A stretch of DNA of 64,000 nucleotides from Pedobacter cryoconitis. GTDB lineage: Bacteria; Bacteroidota; Bacteroidia; Sphingobacteriales; Sphingobacteriaceae. The notes under the pieces are model-generated. The model was given only the letters and a program-made list of their open reading frames with translations, was not told the DNA's origin and searched no databases. Of the stretch, positions 25,669 through 34,658 are shown one piece after another (positions within the stretch are counted from its first letter, which is position 1; every line of letters starts with the position of its first letter). The position numbers and the translations under genes are program-made. The DNA is taken from positions 2,852,001 through 2,916,000 of the forward strand of contig NZ_CP014504.1 of NCBI RefSeq assembly GCF_001590605.1, written 5' to 3'.

Positions 25669-27075
25669 TTAATCTATAGAAGTCTGAGGAGAAAATTGTA
25701 CCCATCCTGAATTCCACTCGCTAAGGTTAGCAGTAAGTACAGCACCTTTTGTGCTACCCGCAACTCTTGGCGTAAGGTTACTGAAGTTATAAGATCCTGA
25801 TACAGCAGTTGTGTAGAAAGGACTTAAAGTTCTTGTGCCTCTGATACCTAATGCAACAAATGCATCCGGATTAACATCAGTAGAAGTTGCATTTGTACTT
25901 CCAGTTAAAGAAGTAGCAGTTGCAGGACTGAATACAGTTGTGAATGCATGCACATTATTGTTATTGAATCCACCTGGAGTTGCACTGGTTTCAGTACCAC
26001 TTTGGAATTCAGCTGCGGTGTTATAACCAGCAATGATTGAATTAGTGATAGAAAGATCACTGTTTCTTCTCCAACGGTTTCCTGCACGTAATCCTGTGCT
26101 TGTAGTTGAATATCCTAATAAAGTGAAGTTTGAATAAGTAGGTTTAGTTCTTGGAGAAGCAGTTGTACCTGTACCATCGTTATCTGACTCAATTCCGTTA
26201 GAATCCGAAACACCACCACTTGTACTATGTGTTGAACTAGGATCTTTCAGACCAATTGCATACTGGATATTTCCGCTAAATCCGAAATCAGTATCAAAAT
26301 CATCATCATCATTACCAACAGCTAATAAATATTTTGCATTTACAGTACCTCCGAAGAATTCAAAAGCGTCATCAGCTCCATAAGAAACCTGGATATGATC
26401 AAGAGTTGTACCTGAACCAACACCACCTAGTGTTAAACCATTGATTTCATTATCTGGTGCTAATTTAAAACCACCGTATTCAATACGTACATATTGAATT
26501 TTACCAGAGTTATCAGCTGGAATTGAACCACCGTAAGTAATATCAATACCTAATGCAACTCCATTTGCATCATACTTTGGTAAGCCTTCAATCTGAGGAG
26601 CAGTAGCTCTGTTTGTAGTAGATTGTCCTAATACAATCAGACCTCCGAAATCACCTGCTACACGTGAACCGCTTGCTTTTGGTGAAGTGAATACGATTGG
26701 TTGTGAAGGTGTTCCAACTGCATCAATTGAAGCTCCTTTTGTGATCACTAATACCCCAGCAATAGCATTTACTACTGCAGATGAAGGATCAACTTTGTAA
26801 TTTACAGCATCACCTGTAGTTAATACAGTACCTGGTTTAATGGTTAGTTTAGCTCCGCCAGTCACATAAACAACACCTTTTAATTTGTACACTTTACCCG
26901 GACTTAATGTTCTGCTTGCAGAAATGTTTCCAACGATTACAGAATCAGCTCCTGTAAAAGGGCCGCCAGCCCCAGTTGAACGGTCAAAGCTTCCATCAGA
27001 TCCTTTTTTACAGCCAGCGACTGCGAATGCTGCAATTGTAACAATTGCAAGCGCCTGTTTTGTGAATTTTTTCAT
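25669..27075 (-). CDS. Surface beta-helix lipoprotein partnered with a TonB-dependent receptor
   Basis: 468 residues. A lipoprotein signal ends AFAVAGC (Cys22). The body shows right-handed beta-helix features: SASRTLSPGKVYKLKGVVYVTGGAKLTIKPGTVL, PIVFTSPKASGSR, DFGGLIVLGQ, IQYVRIEYGG and FEFFGGTVNAKYLLAVGNDDDDFDTDFGFSG. Asp/Asn-rich loops could bind calcium. This recognisable Bacteroidota family commonly sits next to TonB-dependent receptors, but its ligand is unknown. Its gene follows the receptor gene by 200 AT-rich bases and ends in a terminator. Confidence 0.8.
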   Translation of the reverse strand: MKKFTKQALAIVTIAAFAVAGCKKGSDGSFDRSTGAGGPFTGADSVIVGNISASRTLSPGKVYKLKGVVYVTGGAKLTIKPGTVLTTGDAVNYKVDPSSAVVNAIAGVLVITKGASIDAVGTPSQPIVFTSPKASGSRVAGDFGGLIVLGQSTTNRATAPQIEGLPKYDANGVALGIDITYGGSIPADNSGKIQYVRIEYGGFKLAPDNEINGLTLGGVGSGTTLDHIQVSYGADDAFEFFGGTVNAKYLLAVGNDDDDFDTDFGFSGNIQYAIGLKDPSSTHSTSGGVSDSNGIESDNDGTGTTASPRTKPTYSNFTLLGYSTTSTGLRAGNRWRRNSDLSITNSIIAGYNTAAEFQSGTETSATPGGFNNNNVHAFTTVFSPATATSLTGSTNATSTDVNPDAFVALGIRGTRTLSPFYTTAVSGSYNFSNLTPRVAGSTKGAVLTANLSEWNSGWVQFSPQTSID

Positions 27076-27277
27076 CGTTTTTTTAATTGGTTTTTGGGTT
27101 ATTATTTATAATCATAAAGTTAATAGTCTTATGTTTTGATAAAAGATATTCTATGTTAAGTTTGTATTAATAATTAATTGACTATAAGATATTTATAAAA
27201 AATATATAAATAAATAGTTCATATAAAAATCAGGTTTATATCAGATTTACCATGATTTACAAGCCTTAATCTGATGT

Positions 27278-30200
27278 TTAAAATTTATAGGTAAATGCCA
27301 TACTCACATTTGTCCCGTTTTTAGCCTGATACGTAATAAAATCCCCTTCATCTTTATTATAGCGTTCGGATTTTCCAGGTATTGCTGTGAATCCTCCCTC
27401 ACCACCACCTGTATAGCCTTCCCAGTTTTTATAAAAAGTGGTTTTTGAATTCAGCAGGTTGGCTATATTCAATTTGAGTTCTCCTTTTTGTTTAAAAAGA
27501 CGGGTAAACAACTGCAAATCCACTAAATCGCGTCCCATCTCAAATTCAACAGACTGAGGATTGTCATTAATGGTATTGGTCCGGTATCCTGATTTATTGT
27601 AAACCATATTGACACCATATTGATCTTTTGTATAAGAAAGTCCGACATTGGCTATCCATGGAGACTGACCAAAAAGCGGTCTGGTAGTCTGAACTTCTTT
27701 AGGTACTTTATTATCTGTACCTCCATACTGGATCGCTTTTACCTTTGATCTGATGATAGTCCCATTTCCAAAAACAGAAAGATTACGCAACCAGGAACGA
27801 TCAGCAATAAAGCTCAATGATTTTCTGACTTCCAATTCCAGGCCATAGTTAACGGCCGATTTTTGATTTTGAAAGGCATATTGATCCACAGCCATTTCCT
27901 GGATAAAGACCAATTCAATTGGCTTATCAAATTTTTTATAGAATCCAGATAAAGAGATAATTTCACCAGCAGCAGGATACCATTCAAATCTGACATCCGC
28001 ATTATTAACCTTCGTGCTTTTTAAATCACCACCCCGTATTCTGATATCCCTGCGCGGATCATAAGAGTTAAAATCTGAAGTTTCTCTAAAATCAGGTCTG
28101 ATGATCGTAGTTGCATAAGAAGCTCTGAAATTCAGATTTTCAGTCAAGCTGTACGTTATATTTGCTGAAGGAAGAAAATTCGTATTGTCATCCTTATTGG
28201 CCGGTTCGTCTCCACTTTTTCTTTTAAGCTGTAAATTGGTCAGTTTGTAGGTTTCATACCTTACTCCATAAACGATTCTTAACTTCTTGAACAATCGCTG
28301 ATCCAACATCGCATAAACACTATGTGAATTTGATTTGCCACTAAACTGTGATCCGAATTCAGCAGGTATATTATAAAATACCTGCCCCGGGCCTGTACCT
28401 AAAATCTCAGGGCGCAAACTATGTTCATAAGGTACAACTTCCAGAATATCATGTGAATCATTATAGATTTCAGCAATCACACTGGACAAATCTCTTTTTT
28501 TATAAAAACCGCTATATCCGATTTTCACCAGTGTTTTATCTTGCAGAAAATCAAAATTTCTGGAAAGATTCAGTCCCCAGTTATAATCTTTTTCTTTCGT
28601 ATCTGTATACAAACGATAATCAGGATTACCATCATTCTGATAAGGATTGGCTACCAGATAACGCTGATAATAAGATTGACCATTGATAGTCCCTGAATTA
28701 AAAGCCGTGAACTTTCGCTGATCATTGAGTTGCTGCCCTACGTTGGTATAAGAACCATTCCAGATTAATTTAATACCCGAATCGTCCAAAGTATGCTCAC
28801 CTTCCAGTTTATGTTGTATCACTGTTGTACTTTCCGGAGCCTGAAGATTAAATTTGATCCTGCGGCTTGCCAAAGTATCCAGCTCATCATTAGGTTGTCT
28901 GCTGGTATAAGTGTAGTAGTCATTTTTATAGACATGAGAATACATGTTTCTCAGGCTGATTTTAAAGCCCTTTCCCTGGAGACCAAAGTTTAAAAGTCCA
29001 CTGATCGTAGCGTTGTATTGATAAATATTTCCATTCTGACGTATTTTTGCGCTATCAATAGCCTGTACAGTAAAACCGGCCCTGGTACTGATATAATCAG
29101 TTATTTCCTGACTATTGCGTAAAGTCACTCCGCCTACAAAACCAAAGGTCACCCCATTTTTCAAAGGATAAGTCCGGCCTAAAGAAAACCGGTAATTTTG
29201 ATTAGGCGTAAAACCATAGCGATAAAACCTGAAACCTTCAGGATCAAAAGCTTTGCTCTGTGCTGCAACATAGTCCGGCACCCCCCCCTGATTACTATTC
29301 ACCCAACTGCGTAATCCATTCGGGAGCTTGTGCCCATCTCCCATAAAACCCAGAAACTCTGCATTGCCCCGTTTTCCTGCCTGTATAAAGTCCTTACCTA
29401 TAGTATTGCTGTTATAGCCACTTCCTACCTGGAACTGTGTGAAATTCTGAACTGGGATATCCAGGGTATTCACCGTAACCTGGCCACCAGCAAACTCTGA
29501 CGAAAGATCTGGCGTAGCTGTCTTATTAACCACTATACTACTTACCATTTCTGCCGGTATCGCGTCAAACGCAAAGTTCTTCTGACTCATATCCGTACTT
29601 GGTTGAGTCACCCCATCTATCTGGGCCTGATTATACCTGTCACTCAATCCACGCACTACTACATACCGGTTATCCACTACATTTAAACCACTTACACGCT
29701 TTAAGATCGCACCAACATTATTGTCTGGTGTACGTGCAATCTGTGCTGCTGAAATCCCGTCAGTGATCCCCGCAGCAGTTTTCTGCCGGGCATATAATCC
29801 TGCCGTAGAAGCTTTTTGATAACCCGAAGTTACCACCACTTCCTTTAATGCATTTGCAGCAGGTTTCATAGAAATGTCCAGCTTGGTTATTGTTCCTGCT
29901 TTAATTTGTACTCCAGTTATTTTTTGCGTCTGATAAGAAATGTAGCTGATTTCCAAGGTATAAGTTCCCGGAGGAAGAGACATTACATAAGTACCATCCA
30001 CAGCACTCTGCATACCTGTACCCAATTCGGTTACCCTGATACTTGCGCTTGGAAAAGTTTCTCCTTTTTCATCGCTGACTGTGCCGGTTATTTTTCCCGG
30101 CTCTGGCTTTTTTACAGGAGGCTTTACTGTTAAGCGGACTGAAATATTTGAGTTTAACATGGAAAAATTAAGATTCGTCTTCTTTTCCAGGTCTTCCAGT

Positions 30201-30478
30201 ACAAGTTTTAGTGGTAAATGATTGTAATTAATATTTTGAAGCTTAACCTCGGCCATCTGGGCCGGATCGAATACGAAAGTAAAAGACGATTGTGCATCTA
30301 AATCCTTTAATAAGGTCTGAGCAGTACAATTTTTATACATCATGGTAATTGTTCCACTCTGCCCCTGAGCTTTGGAAATACTATAAAATGATAAGAAAAT
30401 AATCAAAGAACTGATGAGTAATAGGAGTTGAAGAGGATATACTGTATATTTTTTTTTGGACAGTAAATATATAATCAT
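27278..30478 (-). CDS. TonB-dependent receptor with STN signalling and carboxypeptidase-like regulatory domains
   Basis: 1066 residues. A signal segment (about 15-38) is followed by an STN domain (TMMYKNCTAQTLLKDLDAQSS, 45-115), which talks to a FecR-type anti-sigma factor. A carboxypeptidase-D regulatory domain (ITGTVSDEKGETFPSASIRV, 129-212), a plug (VSGLNVVDNRYVVVRGLSDRYNQAQIDGV) and a 22-strand barrel ending in AFTYKF complete it. It imports a substrate across the outer membrane and signals its presence to the sigma factor encoded upstream. The substrate is unknown. The start codon overlaps the -7 element of an opposing promoter (see the small RNA at 30489). Confidence 0.95.
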   Translation of the reverse strand: MIIYLLSKKKYTVYPLQLLLLISSLIIFLSFYSISKAQGQSGTITMMYKNCTAQTLLKDLDAQSSFTFVFDPAQMAEVKLQNINYNHLPLKLVLEDLEKKTNLNFSMLNSNISVRLTVKPPVKKPEPGKITGTVSDEKGETFPSASIRVTELGTGMQSAVDGTYVMSLPPGTYTLEISYISYQTQKITGVQIKAGTITKLDISMKPAANALKEVVVTSGYQKASTAGLYARQKTAAGITDGISAAQIARTPDNNVGAILKRVSGLNVVDNRYVVVRGLSDRYNQAQIDGVTQPSTDMSQKNFAFDAIPAEMVSSIVVNKTATPDLSSEFAGGQVTVNTLDIPVQNFTQFQVGSGYNSNTIGKDFIQAGKRGNAEFLGFMGDGHKLPNGLRSWVNSNQGGVPDYVAAQSKAFDPEGFRFYRYGFTPNQNYRFSLGRTYPLKNGVTFGFVGGVTLRNSQEITDYISTRAGFTVQAIDSAKIRQNGNIYQYNATISGLLNFGLQGKGFKISLRNMYSHVYKNDYYTYTSRQPNDELDTLASRRIKFNLQAPESTTVIQHKLEGEHTLDDSGIKLIWNGSYTNVGQQLNDQRKFTAFNSGTINGQSYYQRYLVANPYQNDGNPDYRLYTDTKEKDYNWGLNLSRNFDFLQDKTLVKIGYSGFYKKRDLSSVIAEIYNDSHDILEVVPYEHSLRPEILGTGPGQVFYNIPAEFGSQFSGKSNSHSVYAMLDQRLFKKLRIVYGVRYETYKLTNLQLKRKSGDEPANKDDNTNFLPSANITYSLTENLNFRASYATTIIRPDFRETSDFNSYDPRRDIRIRGGDLKSTKVNNADVRFEWYPAAGEIISLSGFYKKFDKPIELVFIQEMAVDQYAFQNQKSAVNYGLELEVRKSLSFIADRSWLRNLSVFGNGTIIRSKVKAIQYGGTDNKVPKEVQTTRPLFGQSPWIANVGLSYTKDQYGVNMVYNKSGYRTNTINDNPQSVEFEMGRDLVDLQLFTRLFKQKGELKLNIANLLNSKTTFYKNWEGYTGGGEGGFTAIPGKSERYNKDEGDFITYQAKNGTNVSMAFTYKF

Positions 30479-30485
30479 ACTTTTG
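30455..30485 (+). promoter_or_regulatory. Consensus Bacteroidota promoter facing away from the TonB receptor gene
   Basis: TTTG (30455-30458), a 19-base spacer, then TACTTTTG (30478-30485) match the Bacteroidota housekeeping promoter TTTG-N19-TAnnTTTG exactly. It lies on the plus strand, over the first codons of the minus-strand receptor gene, and points into the receptor-fecR gap. Confidence 0.65.
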
Positions 30486-30488
30486 GAA

Positions 30489-30588
30489 TGGTTTATTGCG
30501 CCTGTGAATCGTAATTTATCATTGTTTTTTCCGGTCTGACCGGTAATTAAGAGCAGTACTGCCGCCAGCGGTACTGCTCTTTTTTTTG
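30489..30588 (+). ncRNA. Candidate small RNA antisense to the leader of the TonB receptor mRNA
   Basis: About 100 nt from the predicted start just after the promoter to T8. It contains a small hairpin CCGGT-CTG-ACCGG (30531-30543) and an intrinsic terminator with arms AAGAGCAGTAC (30549-30559) and GTACTGCTCTT (30571-30581). The whole transcript is complementary to the region between fecR and the receptor start. Antisense RNAs in this position repress susC-like genes in Bacteroides (DonS type). Existence here is inferred from promoter plus terminator and needs expression data. Confidence 0.6.
30549..30588 (+). terminator. Intrinsic terminator of the candidate antisense RNA
   Basis: An eleven-base-pair perfect stem (30549-30559/30571-30581) with a GC-rich loop is followed by eight T on the plus strand only. 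No annotated plus-strand gene lies upstream. Confidence 0.85.
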
Positions 30589-30615
30589 GTACAACGTACC
30601 TGGTTTATCGAGCGC

Positions 30616-31581
30616 TCAATTCATAATAACATACCCCTCAGGGATTTTTTTAAACTTTAAATGATGAGTAAATAAGAGTGTTTTAAGTACGTCTTTAACA
30701 GGTTCATTTCTAAACCTGCCATTAATAGCAAAGCCTTTCAAATCTTGCTTTTCGAATTGCAGTGTAATATTATAATAAGAGGCTACTTGCGCTAAAGCCT
30801 CCGTCAAACTTGTATTGTCAAATTCCAGTGTACCATCTTCTGTATAAGGTTTAATTTGCCCTATCTTATCAAATACTGATTTTTCGCCCGCATCGCCAAC
30901 CTGGCTATATTGCTGTCCTGGGGTCAGCCTTAAAGCTGTAAAGCCTTTTTGCTGACTGCCTATTTCAACCTTACCTGTATATAAGCGTATTTTTTCCAGC
31001 TGATAGTTTTTATAGTTCTCTACGGTGAAAGAAGTGCCTAAAGCTGTAGTTGATAGTTTTGCTGAATACACAGTAAAAGGTCTATGCTTATCCTTCGCAA
31101 TCTCAAAAAAACCTTTTCCTTTAATCAGGAATACTTTACGGTTATTTGCAGCGAATGCCGCCGGATATTTAAATACGGAACCAGAGTTTAGGGTAACCAC
31201 AGAGTGATCTGTCAGCGTAATAATTTTAACCGAACCTACAGGTACAGTGACGGTGGTAAACGAAGTTTGTTGTTTTAGGCTTTCAGCCTTGCGATGTGCT
31301 AAATATCCTAAAGTGGAAACCAGCAATAAGGATGCTGCAACTGCTACTTTGATAAAAAGCCTGAATACAGGTCTTATTTTAACTGGTGAAGCAATTACCG
31401 GATTTTCTTCTGCAATTACCTGGATTTCCATCTTCTGTCCTTCAACCGCTGGCATCATATCCAGGTAGTCTAAATCAAATTCTCCATTTTCTACTAACAG
31501 GAAAAACTCATCCAGCTCTGCTGCATTCAATTCTTTTTCAAGAAACCTACGGTATAGCTTCTTTTTCTCGCTCGACTTCAT
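30616..31581 (-). CDS. FecR-family anti-sigma factor
   Basis: 321 residues. The cytoplasmic N-terminus that grips the sigma factor (1-72) is followed by one transmembrane helix (about 74-94, LFIKVAVAASLLLVSTLGYL). The periplasmic FecR domain (VTVPVGSVKIITLTDHSVVTLNSGS) and a C-terminal DUF4974/secretin-like domain (NTSLTEALAQVASYYNITLQFE, 254-321) complete it. It relays the signal from the receptor's STN domain to the ECF sigma factor encoded 42 bases upstream. Confidence 0.95.
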   Translation of the reverse strand: MKSSEKKKLYRRFLEKELNAAELDEFFLLVENGEFDLDYLDMMPAVEGQKMEIQVIAEENPVIASPVKIRPVFRLFIKVAVAASLLLVSTLGYLAHRKAESLKQQTSFTTVTVPVGSVKIITLTDHSVVTLNSGSVFKYPAAFAANNRKVFLIKGKGFFEIAKDKHRPFTVYSAKLSTTALGTSFTVENYKNYQLEKIRLYTGKVEIGSQQKGFTALRLTPGQQYSQVGDAGEKSVFDKIGQIKPYTEDGTLEFDNTSLTEALAQVASYYNITLQFEKQDLKGFAINGRFRNEPVKDVLKTLLFTHHLKFKKIPEGYVIMN

Positions 31582-31623
31582 ACTACTATATACTATCGAA
31601 CGGTCTCTTAAGGGGGGATAGAA

Positions 31624-32220
31624 TTAAAATAAATTATCCAGAGAAAACAGAAGTGGTAAAAATAAATAAAGATAATCAGCCGCATCAGCAAGTTTATTCA
31701 GATCTCTCTTTGCTAAACTCATGTGCTCTTTAATGGTTTCTTTGCTCACAGAGAGCATATTAGCAGCCTCAGCATAGGTAAATCCGTCAATTTTACATAA
31801 TTCGAAGGTCTGTCTGCGCTTAGCAGGAATACGTCCCATAATTTTACGGAGCAAGGCCAGGTCCATAGCCGCAGTAATTGCAACATGCTGACTCGCCTCT
31901 TCCTGGGCAGACAAATATCTTCCACGAAACACAAGCTTCATCTTCTGATCGGATAGTGTACGCTTTAACCAGGTAAAAGTTACATTTTTTGTAATCGTAA
32001 ATAGATAAGGCTTAAGCTCCCGATCAGGGTCGATATTTCCCCTTGCTTCCCAGAGACGCAGAAAAACATCACTGGTTAGCTCGTCTGCGAGTTCTGCAGC
32101 ACGTGTATGTTGAAAACAGTAAGATCTGATATCTTTATAATACAGCCTATAAACCTGGGTAAAAGCATATTCATCACCACTAATGAAATCCTGAATAATA
32201 CCTTTTGTTAATACTGTCAT
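31624..32220 (-). CDS. ECF RNA polymerase sigma factor, FecI-like
   Basis: 198 residues from the ATG at 32220. An upstream in-frame TTG at 32229 is less likely. Region 2 (FISGDEYAFTQVYRLYYKDIRSYCF, ELTSDVFLRLWEARG) and region 4 (RIPAKRRQTFELCKIDGFTYAEAANMLSVSKETIKEHMSLAKRDL) are both present. The C-terminus ends hydrophobic, as in many Bacteroidota FecI-like factors. It heads the seven-gene minus-strand block down to 19.1 kb and should activate the receptor and downstream surface genes when released by FecR. TAAATTTG sits right before the start as a possible -7 element. Confidence 0.95.
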   Translation of the reverse strand: MTVLTKGIIQDFISGDEYAFTQVYRLYYKDIRSYCFQHTRAAELADELTSDVFLRLWEARGNIDPDRELKPYLFTITKNVTFTWLKRTLSDQKMKLVFRGRYLSAQEEASQHVAITAAMDLALLRKIMGRIPAKRRQTFELCKIDGFTYAEAANMLSVSKETIKEHMSLAKRDLNKLADAADYLYLFLPLLFSLDNLF

Positions 32221-32299
32221 ACCTTGCAAATTTAAGTTTCAGAACGACGTAGTATATCAACTACAGATTAAATAAATGTTAACTTAAATGAAACAATTA

Positions 32300-33667
32300 T
32301 TAATCAGGCCTGATAATAGTCAAACTTGATTTCAAATCGACTGGAACCCGGGAATCAAAAAGAACTTTGGCTTTTTCGCTGGCAGCTTCAGTCTTAACCT
32401 GGCTAGTACCAGCATAGCTTTTTTGAAGACAACTCTGGATCAGCGGATCTGAAAGATCACCAAAAGGTTTTAAGGGAAGTACAGACAATTCATCCGCTGT
32501 TTGATCTGGTATTAATCCATTACTGTAGTCACCTTTTCCGGAAGCATTGTATAATTTAAAAATCATAGGATAGATTTCCCACTTCGGAACCAGCTGCGGA
32601 TTTCTATAGTCTTTAATTACAAAACTGGCCATATCCTTACCTAGTGTTTGCTGCCCGGATTGAATAACAGTTATATAAGGCCTTAACGAATTGATCAGCA
32701 GTTCGGCAGCAGAAGCAGTATGGCTACCTGTCAATACATAAACTCTGCTGAGGTTGAGACGATAATTGGAAAGCCCGGAAAAGCTGATTTTCTGGACGGT
32801 TTGAACCTTACCCAGTTCTGCTCCAAAACTACTTTTTCTTGTTCCTGCATTGGAATTTCCTCTGTATTCTACAAAAGTAGCTCCTTCGGTAACATTTGAA
32901 GAGATCATCGCCGCTAAGGTAGCCGCAACAGGTACACTCCCCCCCGGATTATAACGCAGGTCAACAATTAATTCCTGAACCTGTTCTTGTTTGAAATACG
33001 TAAAGGCTTTTTTTAACTGTACTAGAGCACTTTCTTCAAAGGAATTCAAAAACAGATAGCCATAAGTTTGATGACCAGCTTCAAAAACCTGATAAGTATA
33101 TACTGGATCTTCCGAATTGATTAACCTGGAAATTTTAATTGTTCCGGTTTTCCCCACCAATTCGAGTTCGGTACTTTGCTGCAGGATACTAGTAGTGGTC
33201 AGCGCTGCGATATTAGCTGGGGAAGGTACTGTCCCATTAATCGTTTTAATTATATCTCCACGCGCCAATCCTTTCTCTGCACCTCCGGAACCAGGAACAA
33301 CCAGGCTAATTACCGTCTGAAGCTGTCCATCACCAGTTTGCAGGGTAATCCAATCCAAACCCAAAATATGCGCTAAAGATGGGGGATAACTTTCCGGAAG
33401 ATCAGGATTTACCAGTGCAGAGAAACGGTCAGCCCCATTCCGTATCCCTTTAAAAAAAGTTGAAGGATCAGTATTCAGACTTGGTTTTCCTGGTAAGCTG
33501 GAATTCCAGTAATAATAGACTTTCATACTGTCGAGTACCCAGGAATTGATGCTTTCCTGACTCCCGGCAGGATAATTTGGTTTATCTTCCGATTTCCGGC
33601 AACTGATAATGGAGAAAAAAAACAGGTATAACAGCAGCGTTTTGATCAACAGAGCGCATGTCTTCAT
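32300..33667 (-). CDS. S41-family (tail-specific) protease lipoprotein
   Basis: 455 residues. A lipoprotein signal ends FFSIISC (Cys23). An N-terminal tri-helical cap, a PDZ domain (VVPGSGGAEKGLARGDIIKTINGT) and an S41 core (LIVDLRYNPGGSV, GSHTASAAELLINSL with the catalytic Ser, TLGKDMASF with the catalytic Lys) follow. It resembles the Bacteroidota surface peptidases annotated as S41, not Prc. Substrate unknown. It is transcribed toward the sigma gene (79-base gap) and may be read into the sigma operon. Confidence 0.92.
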   Translation of the reverse strand: MKTCALLIKTLLLYLFFFSIISCRKSEDKPNYPAGSQESINSWVLDSMKVYYYWNSSLPGKPSLNTDPSTFFKGIRNGADRFSALVNPDLPESYPPSLAHILGLDWITLQTGDGQLQTVISLVVPGSGGAEKGLARGDIIKTINGTVPSPANIAALTTTSILQQSTELELVGKTGTIKISRLINSEDPVYTYQVFEAGHQTYGYLFLNSFEESALVQLKKAFTYFKQEQVQELIVDLRYNPGGSVPVAATLAAMISSNVTEGATFVEYRGNSNAGTRKSSFGAELGKVQTVQKISFSGLSNYRLNLSRVYVLTGSHTASAAELLINSLRPYITVIQSGQQTLGKDMASFVIKDYRNPQLVPKWEIYPMIFKLYNASGKGDYSNGLIPDQTADELSVLPLKPFGDLSDPLIQSCLQKSYAGTSQVKTEAASEKAKVLFDSRVPVDLKSSLTIIRPD

Positions 33668-33809
33668 AAAAACGTTTATATCGGTGTGCGGTAAAATTAG
33701 CCGCCTTGTATAAAGTTTATATTAAGATAAAAACATATAATGCTGCGAAATGCCATTACGCTCCTCAGTTAGTAAAACTATCATTATATTAGTCACATTT
33801 ATTTAGATT

Positions 33810-34658
33810 ATGATTAGAAAAACCAGTATTACAGCACTTTTCCTTGTATTTTTAAGCACGCAGCTTTTTGCACAAAAACTCATTATCGGAACTTATAACC
33901 TGCGTAATGACAATAAAGGAGACATCGGCAATTTATGGGTTCAAAGAGCTCCGATTGTCGCAAATCTTCTTCGTTTCCATCAATTTGATGTCTTCGGAAT
34001 TCAGGAAGGATTTAAAAACCAACTGGACGACATCAACAATGCTTTACCCGAATACGCGCATTATGGCCGTGGAAGAGATGATGGAAAGGACGGTGGCGAA
34101 CATTCTTCGATTTTCTATAAAAAAGACAAATTCAAGCTTTTAAAGAAGGGAGACTTCTGGTTATCAGAAAACCCTGATCAACCAGGTTTAGGCTGGGATG
34201 CCACTTGTTGTAACCGTATTTGCACCTGGGTCGAATTGCAGGATATAAAAACGGGTAGCAAATTCTATTATTTTAACGCACATTTTGACCATCAGGGAAA
34301 AATTGCAAGAGTAGAAAGCAGTAAGCTGATTGTCCGTAAAATGAAAGAAATCGCAGGAAATGGAGCAGCTGTATTTACAGGTGATTTAAATGGCGGACAA
34401 GACAGTGAATGGTATTTAACCTTAGCTAAATCTGGTTACCTGAAAGACACCTATAGCCAGGTCAAATATCCTTACGTAAACAATCCTTCTTTCAATGAAT
34501 TCGGAAAACACCTGGATGGTGCTGAAATTATTGACCATGTATTTGTAACGAAAGATTTTAAGGCAAACAGATGGGGTGTTTTAACTGATTCTTACCAAGG
34601 TAAGTATCCTTCCGACCATTTTCCTATATTAGTGGAGGTAAACTTAAATAATAAGTAA
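33810..34658 (+). CDS. Exported endonuclease/exonuclease/phosphatase-family hydrolase
   Basis: 282 residues with a signal peptide (ending LFAQ). EEP-fold catalytic blocks are LIIGTYNLRNDN, FGIQEGF (metal-binding Glu), YFNAHFDHQG, FTGDLNGGQDS (Asp/Asn), EIIDHVFV and SDHFPILVEV (Asp-His pair). Members cleave phosphodiesters, including sugar-phosphate and lipid substrates. Export suggests a nutrient-scavenging role outside the cytoplasm. Its stop overlaps the start of the next gene (TAATG), so the two are translationally coupled. Confidence 0.92.
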   Translation: MIRKTSITALFLVFLSTQLFAQKLIIGTYNLRNDNKGDIGNLWVQRAPIVANLLRFHQFDVFGIQEGFKNQLDDINNALPEYAHYGRGRDDGKDGGEHSSIFYKKDKFKLLKKGDFWLSENPDQPGLGWDATCCNRICTWVELQDIKTGSKFYYFNAHFDHQGKIARVESSKLIVRKMKEIAGNGAAVFTGDLNGGQDSEWYLTLAKSGYLKDTYSQVKYPYVNNPSFNEFGKHLDGAEIIDHVFVTKDFKANRWGVLTDSYQGKYPSDHFPILVEVNLNNK

